In this document: in pieces, positions 6,210 to 13,717 of the stretch
Layout of the letters: each line of letters starts with the position of its first letter
Numbering within the stretch: the stretch's first letter is position 1
IMG/VR virus record: IMGVR_UViG_3300044833_000050
Span: 1 to 26,311 of that record
DNA: 26,311 nt
Reading direction: 5' to 3' (one strand)
Source: a virus
Notes under the pieces: generated by a model
What the model was told of the DNA's origin: nothing
The model's database searches: none
What the model saw: only the letters and a program-made list of their open reading frames with translations
Made by a program: the position numbers and the translations under genes

Positions 6210-6577
6210 CGGTACCAACACAAGAAGCCATGCATACGCCGGGACCGTGGATTGTAAACGGCCTCACTCGAACGAACATGTGGCGGATTGATGATTGCGG
6301 CGAAAACTCGAAAGTTGGATTAGAGATGCTGATGAATCCTCTTGCTCTAGTGAAAGAGCGAGCTGACGCCGAACTGATTGCCAATCTCCCTGCCCTATTA
6401 GAGAGCCACAAACAGCTTGTCGAAGCCGCAAAATCAGCACACTTGTTACTCGCGAGATTAATCGAAGGCTGCGAGAAAGGCAGCAACGTCCAAGCAGTCT
6501 ACTACTACGACGATGCAAAAATGGCCGACTTCTCGATTACTCGGGCGTTGGCTAAAGCTAAGGAGATTAAATCGTGA
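6206..6577 (+). CDS. HTPGPW-family phage protein, 123 aa
   Basis: ATG at 6206 overlaps the previous stop (ATGA); upstream in-frame codons are excluded because they run inside the preceding gene. After MTVPTQEAM comes HTPGPWIVNG, then ADAELIANLPALLESHKQLVEAAK, an arrangement seen in a very common phage protein family of unknown function. The C-terminus (AKAKEIKS) is encoded by the first copy of a repeated junction sequence that also forms the next gene's ribosome-binding site. Confidence 0.7.
   Translation: MTVPTQEAMHTPGPWIVNGLTRTNMWRIDDCGENSKVGLEMLMNPLALVKERADAELIANLPALLESHKQLVEAAKSAHLLLARLIEGCEKGSNVQAVYYYDDAKMADFSITRALAKAKEIKS
6557..6576 (+). promoter_or_regulatory. Translation-start cassette, copy 1
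   Basis: GCTAAGGAGATTAAATCGTG: the AAGGAG ribosome-binding site and the GTG start of the lipoprotein gene, also encoding the last residues of the preceding protein. Near-identical copies lie at 6826-6845 and 7005-7024. Confidence 0.75.
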
Positions 6578-6822
6578 AGAAATCCTTGTTTGCAATCGTG
6601 TTGCTTATTGCATTGGTCGGCTGCACGGACGAATCGACTGCCCGTCGAACCTTACAGGATCAAGGCTATTCGGACATTCAGCTTACTGGCTATAGACCGT
6701 TTGCTTGCGGCGACGATTACACGTTCCACACTGGATTCTCGGCCAAGTCAATCGCGGGAAGGCCAGTCACGGGAACTGTCTGCTCTGGCTTGCTAAAAGG
6801 GTCGTCAATAAAAACAGATTGA
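6574..6822 (+). CDS. Small phage lipoprotein
   Basis: 82 aa with GTG start. A signal peptide MKKSLFAIVLLIALVGC carries a lipobox LVGC, so the mature protein should be lipidated at Cys17 and membrane anchored. The mature part (TARRTLQDQGYSDIQLTGYRPFACGDDYTFHTGF...GRPVTGTVCSGLLKG) matches a small lipoprotein type that I recall from enteric phages and prophages; two conserved Cys could form a disulfide. A role in superinfection exclusion or envelope change is an inference. Confidence 0.75.
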   Translation: MKKSLFAIVLLIALVGCTDESTARRTLQDQGYSDIQLTGYRPFACGDDYTFHTGFSAKSIAGRPVTGTVCSGLLKGSSIKTD

Positions 6823-6825
6823 AGG

Positions 6826-6845
6826 GCTAAGGAGATTAAACCGTG
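6826..6845 (+). promoter_or_regulatory. Translation-start cassette, copy 2
   Basis: GCTAAGGAGATTAAACCGTG, differing from copy 1 at one base. Here it lies between genes, just after the lipoprotein stop, and supplies the ribosome-binding site and GTG of the 60-aa zinc-ribbon gene. Confidence 0.75.
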
Positions 6846-7025
6846 ACCTGCGACGACTGCGGAACTCGATTGGAATTGAACGGAACATGCCCTAACTGCC
6901 ACGAAGAATTATTCATAGCAACGTGGCAAGCAGAGTTCATGGACTACCCGTTATCCGACGAGTTCAGCCGAAAGGTATCCGAGCAACAACAAGCAATCCA
7001 CCGGGCTAAGGAGATTCAATCATGA
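6843..7025 (+). CDS. Zinc-ribbon microprotein, 60 aa
   Basis: GTG start from the repeated cassette. Two Cys-x2-Cys pairs, CDDC (3-6) and CPNC (15-18), make a compact N-terminal zinc ribbon, followed by a polar helix. The C-terminus AKEIQS repeats the AKEIKS end of the protein encoded at 6206-6577, because both are encoded by the same junction cassette. Function unknown. Confidence 0.65.
   Translation: MTCDDCGTRLELNGTCPNCHEELFIATWQAEFMDYPLSDEFSRKVSEQQQAIHRAKEIQS
7005..7024 (+). promoter_or_regulatory. Translation-start cassette, copy 3
   Basis: GCTAAGGAGATTCAATCATG, the third copy, ending in the ATG of the membrane protein gene and encoding the last residues of the previous protein. Confidence 0.75.
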
Positions 7026-7219
7026 GCGCCCTCTACCTATACACCGCGAAACCAGCAAAGCGCCGCGTCGACTGGATAAAACTAACCGCCGTCATCGGCT
7101 CCCTGACGTTCTGCGTTCTCGTCTGGCGCCTTGTCTATCTCTACATCGTGCTGCCGATTCAGGATGTCATGCCCGCACTGGCCGAGATTATAGGGAAATT
7201 AGGGAAGTTATTGCGATGA
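7022..7219 (+). CDS. Single-pass membrane protein, 65 aa
   Basis: ATG overlaps the previous stop (ATGA). A basic N-terminus (KPAKRRVDWIK) precedes one hydrophobic segment, about residues 23-45 (LTAVIGSLTFCVLVWRLVYLYIV), then an amphipathic helix ending KLGKLLR. It predicts an inner-membrane protein with the N-terminus inside. Role unknown; a holin-like or exclusion function cannot be assigned. Confidence 0.65.
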   Translation: MSALYLYTAKPAKRRVDWIKLTAVIGSLTFCVLVWRLVYLYIVLPIQDVMPALAEIIGKLGKLLR

Positions 7220-7401
7220 GCGAAGATCGTGACTTTTTCGCTGCCATAAATAGCCTGCAAGGGACAAACCGAATCCTGTGGGACGCGCAAGCCTACTTTA
7301 CATATAAGGCCAAACCGCCAGACCAAGGTGATCGAGACGCGCTGCGGATACTGGAAGCCTGTCGCGTATTGGTAGCTTTGACTGAATGTAGAAAACCATG
7401 A
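7216..7401 (+). CDS. Hypothetical protein, 61 aa
   Basis: ATG overlaps the previous stop (ATGA) and its own stop overlaps the next start (ATGA). Mostly helical and soluble (DRDFFAAINSLQGTNRILWD, DALRILEACRVLVALTEC). No motif recognised. Confidence 0.6.
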   Translation: MSEDRDFFAAINSLQGTNRILWDAQAYFTYKAKPPDQGDRDALRILEACRVLVALTECRKP

Positions 7402-7778
7402 GCGAATTTACGCTATCCCTAAATCGCGCCGTCCTCTGCATGGACTGTGAAGCGATCAGTGACGAATGCGGCCAGCACTGCCCTGCGTGCGCCGGTGGGC
7501 CGTTGGTGTCCCTGAGTGCCATGCTCAACCGGGGAGTCGTTTACAGCCCCTGTGCGCTAGGCGCACACGTCAATCTAGGCGCTGAGGTAACCACGTTCGG
7601 CGGTCTTTTACCCAACGGTCGGTCGCCCATTGATAACGCTGCACCGCTATGTACGAATTTCGTTGACAATGATAGCGTCATAGCGCATATTGCTAATGAC
7701 CGTGGACATCACGCTACACAAGAAGCTCGGCAAGATGCCCCGGAAGCCGAAAGAGTTTCGGGCCAAGAAGCGAGTTAA
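7398..7778 (+). CDS. Zinc-ribbon protein with unusual C-terminal extension
   Basis: 126 aa; ATG overlaps the previous stop. The first 45 residues (LNRAVLCMDCEAISDECGQHCPACAG...LSAMLNR) look like a complete phage zinc-ribbon microprotein, with CMDC and CPAC ligands. Such proteins usually end near here. The remaining 80 residues are of different character and start at a 17-bp palindrome (7551-7567). The last 44 bases overlap the HNH gene. The tail may be acquired or read-through sequence. Confidence 0.55.
   Translation: MSEFTLSLNRAVLCMDCEAISDECGQHCPACAGGPLVSLSAMLNRGVVYSPCALGAHVNLGAEVTTFGGLLPNGRSPIDNAAPLCTNFVDNDSVIAHIANDRGHHATQEARQDAPEAERVSGQEAS
7551..7567. repeat. 17-bp palindrome, copy A
   Basis: TGTGCGC-TAG-GCGCACA: perfect 7-bp arms around 3 bases. 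The same 17 bp occurs in the opposite orientation at 21327-21343. Both copies lie in zinc-finger genes and in both the gene strand encodes CALGA. It may be a hairpin, protein-binding site or small mobile palindrome. Confidence 0.7.
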
Positions 7779-8088
7779 GCCAGCAGTCAAGGTATGTCGC
7801 GATGGAAGAGAGATTTGCAACGACCACACTCATGCAGGCCGAGAAGAGTACGCACGACGACGGGATGAGATGTGGGGGCGGGATGGCGGAGTCTGCTGTA
7901 TCTGTCGCCATCCAGTCGCAAGAGAGTTGGCAACGTTTGAGCACGCAAATGGCAGAGGAGGTGGACGCCGCGATGACCGGATCGAGCACAACGGTATCGC
8001 CCACCTACTCTGTAACTCACGTAAAGGAAGTCGGAGGGACTATGAACACAGAACTACAGGTTTACCAGAAGCCGCTCAGCGCCGTTGA
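7735..8088 (+). CDS. HNH-family endonuclease-like protein
   Basis: 117 aa from ATG 7735 (MPRKPKEFRAKKR); an earlier in-frame start at 7690 has no ribosome-binding site. Metal-site and active-site pattern: CCICRHPV (about 53-60), FEHANGRGGGRRDDRI and HLLCNSRKGS, as in phage HNH proteins where EH, Asn and His carry the nuclease fold. Basic N-terminus fits DNA binding. It overlaps neighbours on both sides by about 45 bp. Phage HNH proteins often assist packaging or act as homing enzymes; which applies here is open. Confidence 0.7.
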   Translation: MPRKPKEFRAKKRVKPAVKVCRDGREICNDHTHAGREEYARRRDEMWGRDGGVCCICRHPVARELATFEHANGRGGGRRDDRIEHNGIAHLLCNSRKGSRRDYEHRTTGLPEAAQRR

Positions 8089-8965
8089 AATCAGGTCGCA
8101 AGTCAACCTGATTCAAGAGGTGATGAAGTCGGTAATGAAGGACGCAACTCACTACGGGATCATTCCAGGATGCCAAAAACCTTGTTTGTGGAAGCCGGGC
8201 GCAGAAGTCTTATTCGCCACGTTCCATATCGCGGTCGATCCGACCGTTGAAGATTTGAGCACGCCAGATGAAGCGCGCTTCCGTATTACTGCCCACGCCA
8301 AGAGCAATAGCGGTACGCCGCTAGGCTCGGCGGTCGGGGAAGCGTCGAGCGACGAGGAAAAATACAAGTGGCGTGAGATGGTCTGTCAAGAAGAGTTTGA
8401 CGAGACGCCGGGTGATCTCCGCCGCAGGAAGTGGAAGAAAAGCAAGAACGGCGCCTACGCCGTCAATCAGGTCCGCACGAACATCGCGGACTGCCGCAAC
8501 ACCATCCTGAAGATGGCCAGCAAGAGAGCCTATGTCGCGTTAGCCCTTCAGGTCACGGCCGCGTCGGACATATTTACGCAAGACGTAACTGACTTGCCCG
8601 CCGAGATTCAAGACATCGCCATCAACGGCGACGCCGAGCCGGTAGTCCAACCAATGGAGATTAGGCGCAAGGAGCCAGCATCGGTGACGACTCCGCAGGC
8701 GCAAGTGCTTCCCCCGAAGGCCGGGCCGGTGGTGACGCCGCGCCCGGTTGTTCAATCTCCCAAGCCAGCGGCAGGACGGGTTATCACCGAGCCGCAGAGC
8801 CGCCGGTTCTATGCCATCTACAAACAGGCTGGCCGGACGAATGACGAAGTGAAGGCTTATCTGCAAGAGCATTGCGGAGTCACTGACAGTCGGCAGATTC
8901 CAGCCGATCCGAAGTCACTGTACGAGAACGCCTGCGCATGGGCTGAAGGAAAGGAGGCATTCTAA
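8042..8965 (+). CDS. Putative recombination mediator (annealing-protein-like)
   Basis: 307 aa from ATG 8042, chosen for GGAGGG 4 nt upstream. The core has MKSVMKDATHYGIIPGCQK, EEKYKWREMVCQEEF, RRRKWKK and CRNTILKMASKRAYVALAL then TAASDIFTQD, a widespread phage family without an established name that I know. The C-terminus (ITEPQSRRFYAIYKQAGRTNDEVKAYLQEH) resembles tails found on ERF/RecT-like annealing proteins. The gene is directly upstream of an exonuclease, overlapping by one base. An annealing role is inferred from this pairing. Confidence 0.6.
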   Translation: MNTELQVYQKPLSAVEIRSQVNLIQEVMKSVMKDATHYGIIPGCQKPCLWKPGAEVLFATFHIAVDPTVEDLSTPDEARFRITAHAKSNSGTPLGSAVGEASSDEEKYKWREMVCQEEFDETPGDLRRRKWKKSKNGAYAVNQVRTNIADCRNTILKMASKRAYVALALQVTAASDIFTQDVTDLPAEIQDIAINGDAEPVVQPMEIRRKEPASVTTPQAQVLPPKAGPVVTPRPVVQSPKPAAGRVITEPQSRRFYAIYKQAGRTNDEVKAYLQEHCGVTDSRQIPADPKSLYENACAWAEGKEAF

Positions 8966-9606
8966 TGGCGGCCACCGCTCTATTTCACTTCGACGAAGCG
9001 CAACACATCTACCGCGATGGTAATGGCGTAGTCATCCCGAGCACTACCCAGGTACTCAAGAGTGCAGGGCTGATTTCGTTTGACCACATCAACCAGCGCG
9101 TCCTTGAGTATAAGCGCCAACTCGGGACCGTCGTGCACAAGGTCACGGAGATGTGGGAGAACGGCGCGAACCTTGACGAGTTCGAGATCCCGCAGGAGGT
9201 CTGGCCGTACTTCGAGGGCTACCGCAACTTTATTGAGGACTGCCAATTCAAGCCGCGGTTGGTCGAGTATCGCCAAGTGGCCGCGTGCCACGGGATGCGT
9301 TGGGGCATGTGTACCGATCGCGTCGGGATGATTAACGGAGTGGATCACATTATTGAACTGAAGTGCGGCGCCGCGCATCCGGCGCACGGCGTCCAGCTTG
9401 CCTCTTACGACATGGGAATAAACGGCAAGCAGAAGTTTCAGCGCGCATCGGTGCAACTCGGGCCGGACTTCCCGCGCGGATACAAACTTTTCCCGTGGGA
9501 TGACACTGCCGACTATCAGGTTTGGTTGTCCGCGCTCGCCTGCACCATCTGGAAATTAAACCGTAAGTTTGCTTTAGACGCGATCGAGGAACGGTTGGTC
9601 GCTTAG
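8965..9606 (+). CDS. PD-(D/E)XK exonuclease (lambda Exo/RecB-like)
   Basis: 213 aa. Nuclease motifs: GTVVHKVTE with His58/Glu62, CTDRVG with Asp118, IIELKCG with Glu131-Leu-Lys133, then QLASY with Gln144, in the order of RecB/YqaJ-type nucleases. The early segment STTQVLKSAGL is also typical. ATG start shares one base with the previous stop (TAATG), with AAGGAGG upstream. Likely a 5'-3' exonuclease making single-stranded tails for the upstream protein. Confidence 0.82.
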   Translation: MAATALFHFDEAQHIYRDGNGVVIPSTTQVLKSAGLISFDHINQRVLEYKRQLGTVVHKVTEMWENGANLDEFEIPQEVWPYFEGYRNFIEDCQFKPRLVEYRQVAACHGMRWGMCTDRVGMINGVDHIIELKCGAAHPAHGVQLASYDMGINGKQKFQRASVQLGPDFPRGYKLFPWDDTADYQVWLSALACTIWKLNRKFALDAIEERLVA

Positions 9607-9615
9607 GAGGATTTT

Positions 9616-10320
9616 ATGACGCCAGTAAGTGATGTCTCTCTCGAACAGGAAGCGCGACAGGTTGGCCAAGAAGCTCTGACCGTCGTCCAACAAGCCAATG
9701 GGTTAGAAGTCGTCGACTTCGATAGTCGCAACCGAGCCGCCGAACTCGGGCGCGTAGTCGCCGGACTGGACAAGCAGGCCAAGGAGAAATTCGACGCGAT
9801 CAAGGAACCGCTGAACCGCGCGAAGGACGAGATTCTAGCATGGGAACACTCAGTACGAGATCCGCTCGCCACTGCGAAAACCTACCTCTCGAAGCAGATT
9901 GGCGGATTCGACGCGGAGCAAGAGAAGTGTCGGCGGGCCGAGGAAGCCCGGTTACAGGAAGAAGCGCGCAAGGAGGCCGAGGCCGAGGCGAGGCGACTGG
10001 CCCAAGAACAGGCGATCAATGATGCAGTTGAACTCGAGGCCGCCGGCGACAAGGCTGGTGCGCAGGCAGTTCTCAATAACCCTGTTCCGGTAGCCGTCTA
10101 TGTGCCACCCGTCATCGTGCCACGGTTGACACCGAAAACGGATGGCGTAAGCACGTCCACGAATTGGACGTTCCGCATCACGAATGAAGCGCTGGTGCCG
10201 CGAGACTACCTCGTCATAGACGAAAAAAAGATTCGTGCGGTGGTGAAGGCGCTGAAGAACAAGGCGAACATTCCGGGAATTGAGGCGTATCCCGAAAGCG
10301 GTGCCAGATTCAGATCGTAA
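9616..10320 (+). CDS. Coiled-coil phage protein near recombination genes
   Basis: 234 aa. Long coiled coil (about residues 30-150) with a charged EEARLQEEARKEAEAEARRL stretch, followed by Pro/Val-rich PVAVYVPPVIVPR. A C-terminal domain has RITNEALVPRDYLVIDEKKI...VVKALKNKANIPGIEAY, the conserved end of a common phage family of unknown role usually found beside recombination genes. Start has TAGGAGG upstream. A structural or scaffolding role in recombination is possible but unproven. Confidence 0.7.
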   Translation: MTPVSDVSLEQEARQVGQEALTVVQQANGLEVVDFDSRNRAAELGRVVAGLDKQAKEKFDAIKEPLNRAKDEILAWEHSVRDPLATAKTYLSKQIGGFDAEQEKCRRAEEARLQEEARKEAEAEARRLAQEQAINDAVELEAAGDKAGAQAVLNNPVPVAVYVPPVIVPRLTPKTDGVSTSTNWTFRITNEALVPRDYLVIDEKKIRAVVKALKNKANIPGIEAYPESGARFRS

Positions 10321-10335
10321 AGGAGGAAGTTAAAA

Positions 10336-10599
10336 ATGAATTTAGACGTTGATGACATGTGGTCGTATGTCGGCATGATTGTTGTCTTAACCGGGTTGGC
10401 CGTGGGGGTTATGGCGTTAACTTTTCCCAAGAAGGTTGACGGATATTACCTGTCTCAGGGCGGAGGCGGCACTGTTAAGCAAGCAACATGTGTATGGGCG
10501 CACTGGACCTGGCACCCCGACGAAACCTCGTTTTGCACCAATAACTATCAAGAGGCCTTGGACTTTATGAATAAGGCCAATGCCTCACTAGGGAAATAG
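10336..10599 (+). CDS. Single-pass membrane protein, 87 aa
   Basis: ATG with AAGGAGG upstream. A hydrophobic segment near residues 9-30 (WSYVGMIVVLTGLAVGVMALTF) is followed by a soluble part with two Cys and several Trp (CVWAHWTWHPDETSFC), possibly a disulfide-bonded extracytoplasmic domain. Function unknown. Confidence 0.6.
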   Translation: MNLDVDDMWSYVGMIVVLTGLAVGVMALTFPKKVDGYYLSQGGGGTVKQATCVWAHWTWHPDETSFCTNNYQEALDFMNKANASLGK

Positions 10600-10615
10600 C
10601 CGTAAGGAGGAAGTC

Positions 10616-11443
10616 ATGCTGCCAACAATGGACAAGGTTAAGTCAGAGATGTTTAGCCACGCCGGATTCAGCGAGGAAACCGGCGCATACCTCACATTCG
10701 GGAACGGGACCACCTATGTGTACCCAACCATCCCGAAAGACACTTACGAAGCTCTGCGAGCCGCCGAGTCGATGGGGAAGTATTTCATAAAGAATATTCG
10801 CGGCCAGCACACGGGCGCAAAAGTTTCGACGGACATGGCGAGTTCGTCGGGAGCGCCTCCGGGAGCCGCGACACCTCCAGCGGTTACCCCGGAGGCAACA
10901 CTAGTTCTAAAGACGGCCGCATTGGCGCTCATTCTCACGTGCAGCGCTTTGTGGGTCGGTTGCGGGAAGTCGCTGCCTCCCGTACCTAAACCGTCTGCGA
11001 TAACTACTGGTGCAGCCACTCTTTCGGACTGGCGCATCACCGGAACCGCCTCAGCCACAACCGTGCCAGTAATTGTCGAGGAACCGTGGGCCGCTGCCCT
11101 GCGCGTCAAGGCGGCGAAGATGGGACTGCGCTGGAAAGTGTTTTGTTCTCCCCTCGAAGACAACAGATATGTGTCGGTCGCGGAACACTTAGATGCGCCA
11201 GAATCTGCCCAATACGCCGAAGACGGCGCTAAGGATCAGTGGATAGAAAGTGGCCGCACGCGAGAGTTAGCGGGACGTGCTCTCTTGAAAGCTCTTAATC
11301 GACCCGCCCCATACCTAGTTCAGCATCGCCAACAAGAAACAGCAAAAGAAAAGAAGCACTGTTTGCGGGAAGTATCTGGCGGATACCAGCACGGCGACCA
11401 TCTAGCCACGGACTGCAAAGACTGCACGGATGACAACGAGTAG
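10616..11443 (+). CDS. KTSC-domain protein with internal membrane segment
   Basis: 275 aa, start preceded by AAGGAGG. Residues about 8-65 match the KTSC domain (SHAGFSEETGAYLTFGNGTTYVY, then ESMGKYFIKNIRG), a small lysyl-tRNA-synthetase-associated fold found in phage proteins. A Pro/Ala linker leads to a hydrophobic segment (about 96-115) ending VGCGKS, which looks like a lipoprotein signal misplaced in the middle. The rest is unassigned, with a Cys/His cluster at the end (HGDHLATDCKDC). It may be a fusion of a cytoplasmic KTSC protein and a lipoprotein or membrane protein. Confidence 0.65.
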   Translation: MLPTMDKVKSEMFSHAGFSEETGAYLTFGNGTTYVYPTIPKDTYEALRAAESMGKYFIKNIRGQHTGAKVSTDMASSSGAPPGAATPPAVTPEATLVLKTAALALILTCSALWVGCGKSLPPVPKPSAITTGAATLSDWRITGTASATTVPVIVEEPWAAALRVKAAKMGLRWKVFCSPLEDNRYVSVAEHLDAPESAQYAEDGAKDQWIESGRTRELAGRALLKALNRPAPYLVQHRQQETAKEKKHCLREVSGGYQHGDHLATDCKDCTDDNE

Positions 11444-11445
11444 CC

Positions 11446-13119
11446 ATGACAACCGACTTCACAGCGAACCTAAAAGCGCAGGCGGACATAGTTCGGGTCA
11501 TAGAATCCTACGTCCGCCTGAAGAAGTCCGGCGCGAACTGGATGGGGTCGTGCCCCTTCCACAACGAAAAGACGGGTTCATTCTCTGTCCACGCCGCGCG
11601 GCAGTTTTTTCATTGCTTCGGCTGCGGAAAGTCAGGTGACGTATTCAGCTTTGTGCAAGAGATTGAGAACGTGGCATTCCCGGACGCGGTGAGAAGTGTT
11701 GCCGCAAAGTTCGGGATCGAAGTTCCCGAGGCGCACGGGAGCCCGGAAGATGCGAGGCTGCGGAACACCTTACTGGATATTCATGCCCAGGCCGCAGCCT
11801 TCTTCCGGGAACAGCTATTTTCGCCAAGCGGCGTTAACGCGATGGCTTATCTGGCAGATCGCGGACTTCAACCTGAGAGCGTCGCCACGTTTGGCATTGG
11901 ATTCGCGCCGGATCAGGGCATAGGGACACCATTGCAGGCTATGGCATCGCCCCACTTCGCGGAATGCGGCCTATTCAACGAGAAGGGCTATCCCAAATTC
12001 CGCGGTCGCATCATGTTCCCGATCCGCAACGAGCAAGGCAAAGTCATTGCCTTCACTGGCCGCGCGCTCGACGAGAAGGGACCGAAATACCTTAACTCCC
12101 CCGAGACTCCGATCTACTCCAAGAGTCGCGTTCTCTACAACCTCGATCTGGCGAAAGATGCAATCCGCAAACTCGATTACGCGATTCTCGTCGAGGGCCA
12201 GATGGACTGCATCTCGGTCTACGCTGCCGGCTTCCACAATGTTGTTGCTAGTTCCGGGACGGCGTTCACTCCCGAGCAAGCAAGACTCTTGGGCAGGTTC
12301 ACGAAGAACGTAGTTGTCTGCTTCGACCCGGACGATGCGGGAGAGAAGGCAACGGAACGCGCGATCGGTTCACTCTTAGCGGAAGACTTTGAAGTCAAGG
12401 TAGTCGTGCTGGACATTGGCTACGATCCCGACACGTACATCAAACGTCGCGGGAAGCACGCATTCACCGCAGAACTGAAAGAGTCGAAGCCGTGGCTTGA
12501 CTACCTCCTGAGACGGGCCGCCAAGCATTTTCCGCCGACCTCACCACAGAACAAGCAGCGAGCTGTCAACTACCTACTCCCGTTTCTGGCGCACATCTCG
12601 AGCAGGATTGTGCGGGACGAGTACGCCAAAGAGATTGCGGCCAAATTGCAGATTACCGCGTCGGTCTTGGAGCAAGAGTTACAGCGGGCCGCATTCTCGC
12701 GCTCGACTACGACGACCGTACCTAAGGCAATCCAGATCAGTGACGCGGAACGGGCGATTCTGGTTGCGCTCCTATCGGAAGACGGCGAACTGGCGGAACT
12801 GGTCGAAAGCGCATTGTGGAACGAACGATTACACGAAGGCTGCGCAAGTGAGGGGCTTATAGAGGCCATTATTAGCTGCAAGTCTAGTTCGCCTTTTGAC
12901 TGCGCCAAGACGGACGCCGAGAAAAACCTACTCGCCGGGATTCTCCTTTCCGACGAGCAGGCTAACGAGATCACTGTCGACGCGGCGCTAGGAGCGATGC
13001 GCCAGGTTCGATTGCGCGGACGGTACAACGCCATCCAGCGGGAACTCAAAAAGGTGCCCACCGATTCACTGCTTCGCGAGCAATTAGAGATTAAGCGGCA
13101 ATTATCCGAAAAGGAGTAA
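11446..13119 (+). CDS. dnaG: DNA primase, DnaG type
   Basis: Synthesises RNA primers at the fork. Zinc-binding CHC2 domain: CPFH (36-39) and CFGC (57-60). TOPRIM catalytic core: ILVEGQMD (about 247-254, acidic Glu/Asp) and CFDPDDAG (about 291-298). The C-terminal third is the helical helicase-interaction region. At 557 aa it is close to full bacterial length, longer than many phage primases. It starts 2 nt after the previous stop. It should pair with the phage DnaB encoded in the opposite operon. Confidence 0.95.
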   Translation: MTTDFTANLKAQADIVRVIESYVRLKKSGANWMGSCPFHNEKTGSFSVHAARQFFHCFGCGKSGDVFSFVQEIENVAFPDAVRSVAAKFGIEVPEAHGSPEDARLRNTLLDIHAQAAAFFREQLFSPSGVNAMAYLADRGLQPESVATFGIGFAPDQGIGTPLQAMASPHFAECGLFNEKGYPKFRGRIMFPIRNEQGKVIAFTGRALDEKGPKYLNSPETPIYSKSRVLYNLDLAKDAIRKLDYAILVEGQMDCISVYAAGFHNVVASSGTAFTPEQARLLGRFTKNVVVCFDPDDAGEKATERAIGSLLAEDFEVKVVVLDIGYDPDTYIKRRGKHAFTAELKESKPWLDYLLRRAAKHFPPTSPQNKQRAVNYLLPFLAHISSRIVRDEYAKEIAAKLQITASVLEQELQRAAFSRSTTTTVPKAIQISDAERAILVALLSEDGELAELVESALWNERLHEGCASEGLIEAIISCKSSSPFDCAKTDAEKNLLAGILLSDEQANEITVDAALGAMRQVRLRGRYNAIQRELKKVPTDSLLREQLEIKRQLSEKE

Positions 13120-13122
13120 CAG

Positions 13123-13365
13123 ATGATCACTTTCACTGTCGAATTAAACAACAACCTCACCTCACGGGCGCGGCAAACAGTTAAGGCAGATTCCGTATCC
13201 CTCGATCCTCGCGGGAATATTGAGTTCACGAGGAACGATAAAACTACCGTCGCGGTGTTCGCGGCTGGCTGCTGGGTTGGAGTCAAAGAGAAGGAGCCTG
13301 AGAAGCCATTCGAGTTCATAGATCCATCTGCGAAGTCGACTCCACTCGCTACAACGGGACTATGA
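13123..13365 (+). CDS. Hypothetical protein, 80 aa
   Basis: Follows dnaG by 3 nt with AAGGAG upstream, and its stop overlaps the next start (ATGA). Beta-strand pattern (MITFTVELNNNLTSRAR, VSLDPRGNIEFTRND, TVAVFAAGCWVGVKE) suggests a small beta-barrel-like fold; family not recognised. Confidence 0.6.
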   Translation: MITFTVELNNNLTSRARQTVKADSVSLDPRGNIEFTRNDKTTVAVFAAGCWVGVKEKEPEKPFEFIDPSAKSTPLATTGL

Positions 13366-13535
13366 CGATCACTGACAAGCAGCGCGCGGACTGGCAAGCG
13401 CTAGTCGATTACTGCCGCGATAAAAACTACCGCGCTACATACTTCTCGCTGGTTGAGGATGGGCCGGACGACAAGACAGACTTTGCCGGATTGCTCACGA
13501 AATTCAGGTCGCAAGATGCACGGGAGGGAAAATGA
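13362..13535 (+). CDS. Hypothetical protein, 57 aa
   Basis: ATG at 13362 overlaps the previous stop and the TGA at 13533-13535 overlaps the next ATG, giving a continuous ATGA-linked chain. Sequence starts MTITDKQRADWQALVDYC and is acidic and mostly helical. Supported mainly by this tight chaining; no family known to me. Confidence 0.5.
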   Translation: MTITDKQRADWQALVDYCRDKNYRATYFSLVEDGPDDKTDFAGLLTKFRSQDAREGK

Positions 13536-13717
13536 AAGCAGCGGACTATTTAGAAGAACTCAACGACCTCGGCCGATACCACGAATGCGGTACGTGGACT
13601 CTAAGGATGGTCAGAACAATGTGTGCGTTCGCGGAGGAATACCACGACAACGAACGACAAATGGGCCAACAGGCTTACCGTGACACGCAAACGAAGGCCA
13701 ATCCCCATGCCAAGTAA
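13532..13717 (+). CDS. Hypothetical protein, 61 aa
   Basis: ATG overlaps the previous stop, with a strong GGGAGGG site upstream. Helical, with many charged residues (KAADYLEELNDLGRYHECG, MCAFAEEYHDNERQ). Overlaps the VRR-NUC gene by 11 bp. Function unknown. Confidence 0.55.
   Translation: MKAADYLEELNDLGRYHECGTWTLRMVRTMCAFAEEYHDNERQMGQQAYRDTQTKANPHAK

Noticed and set aside
7802-8041. Upstream in-frame extension of the annealing-protein candidate
   Set aside because: It lies wholly inside the HNH gene and lacks a ribosome-binding site, whereas the ATG at 8042 has GGAGGG.
12570-13397. 275-codon antisense frame over the end of dnaG
   Set aside because: Serine/arginine-rich, no ribosome-binding site, no recognisable domain; a shadow of the strong dnaG coding sequence.
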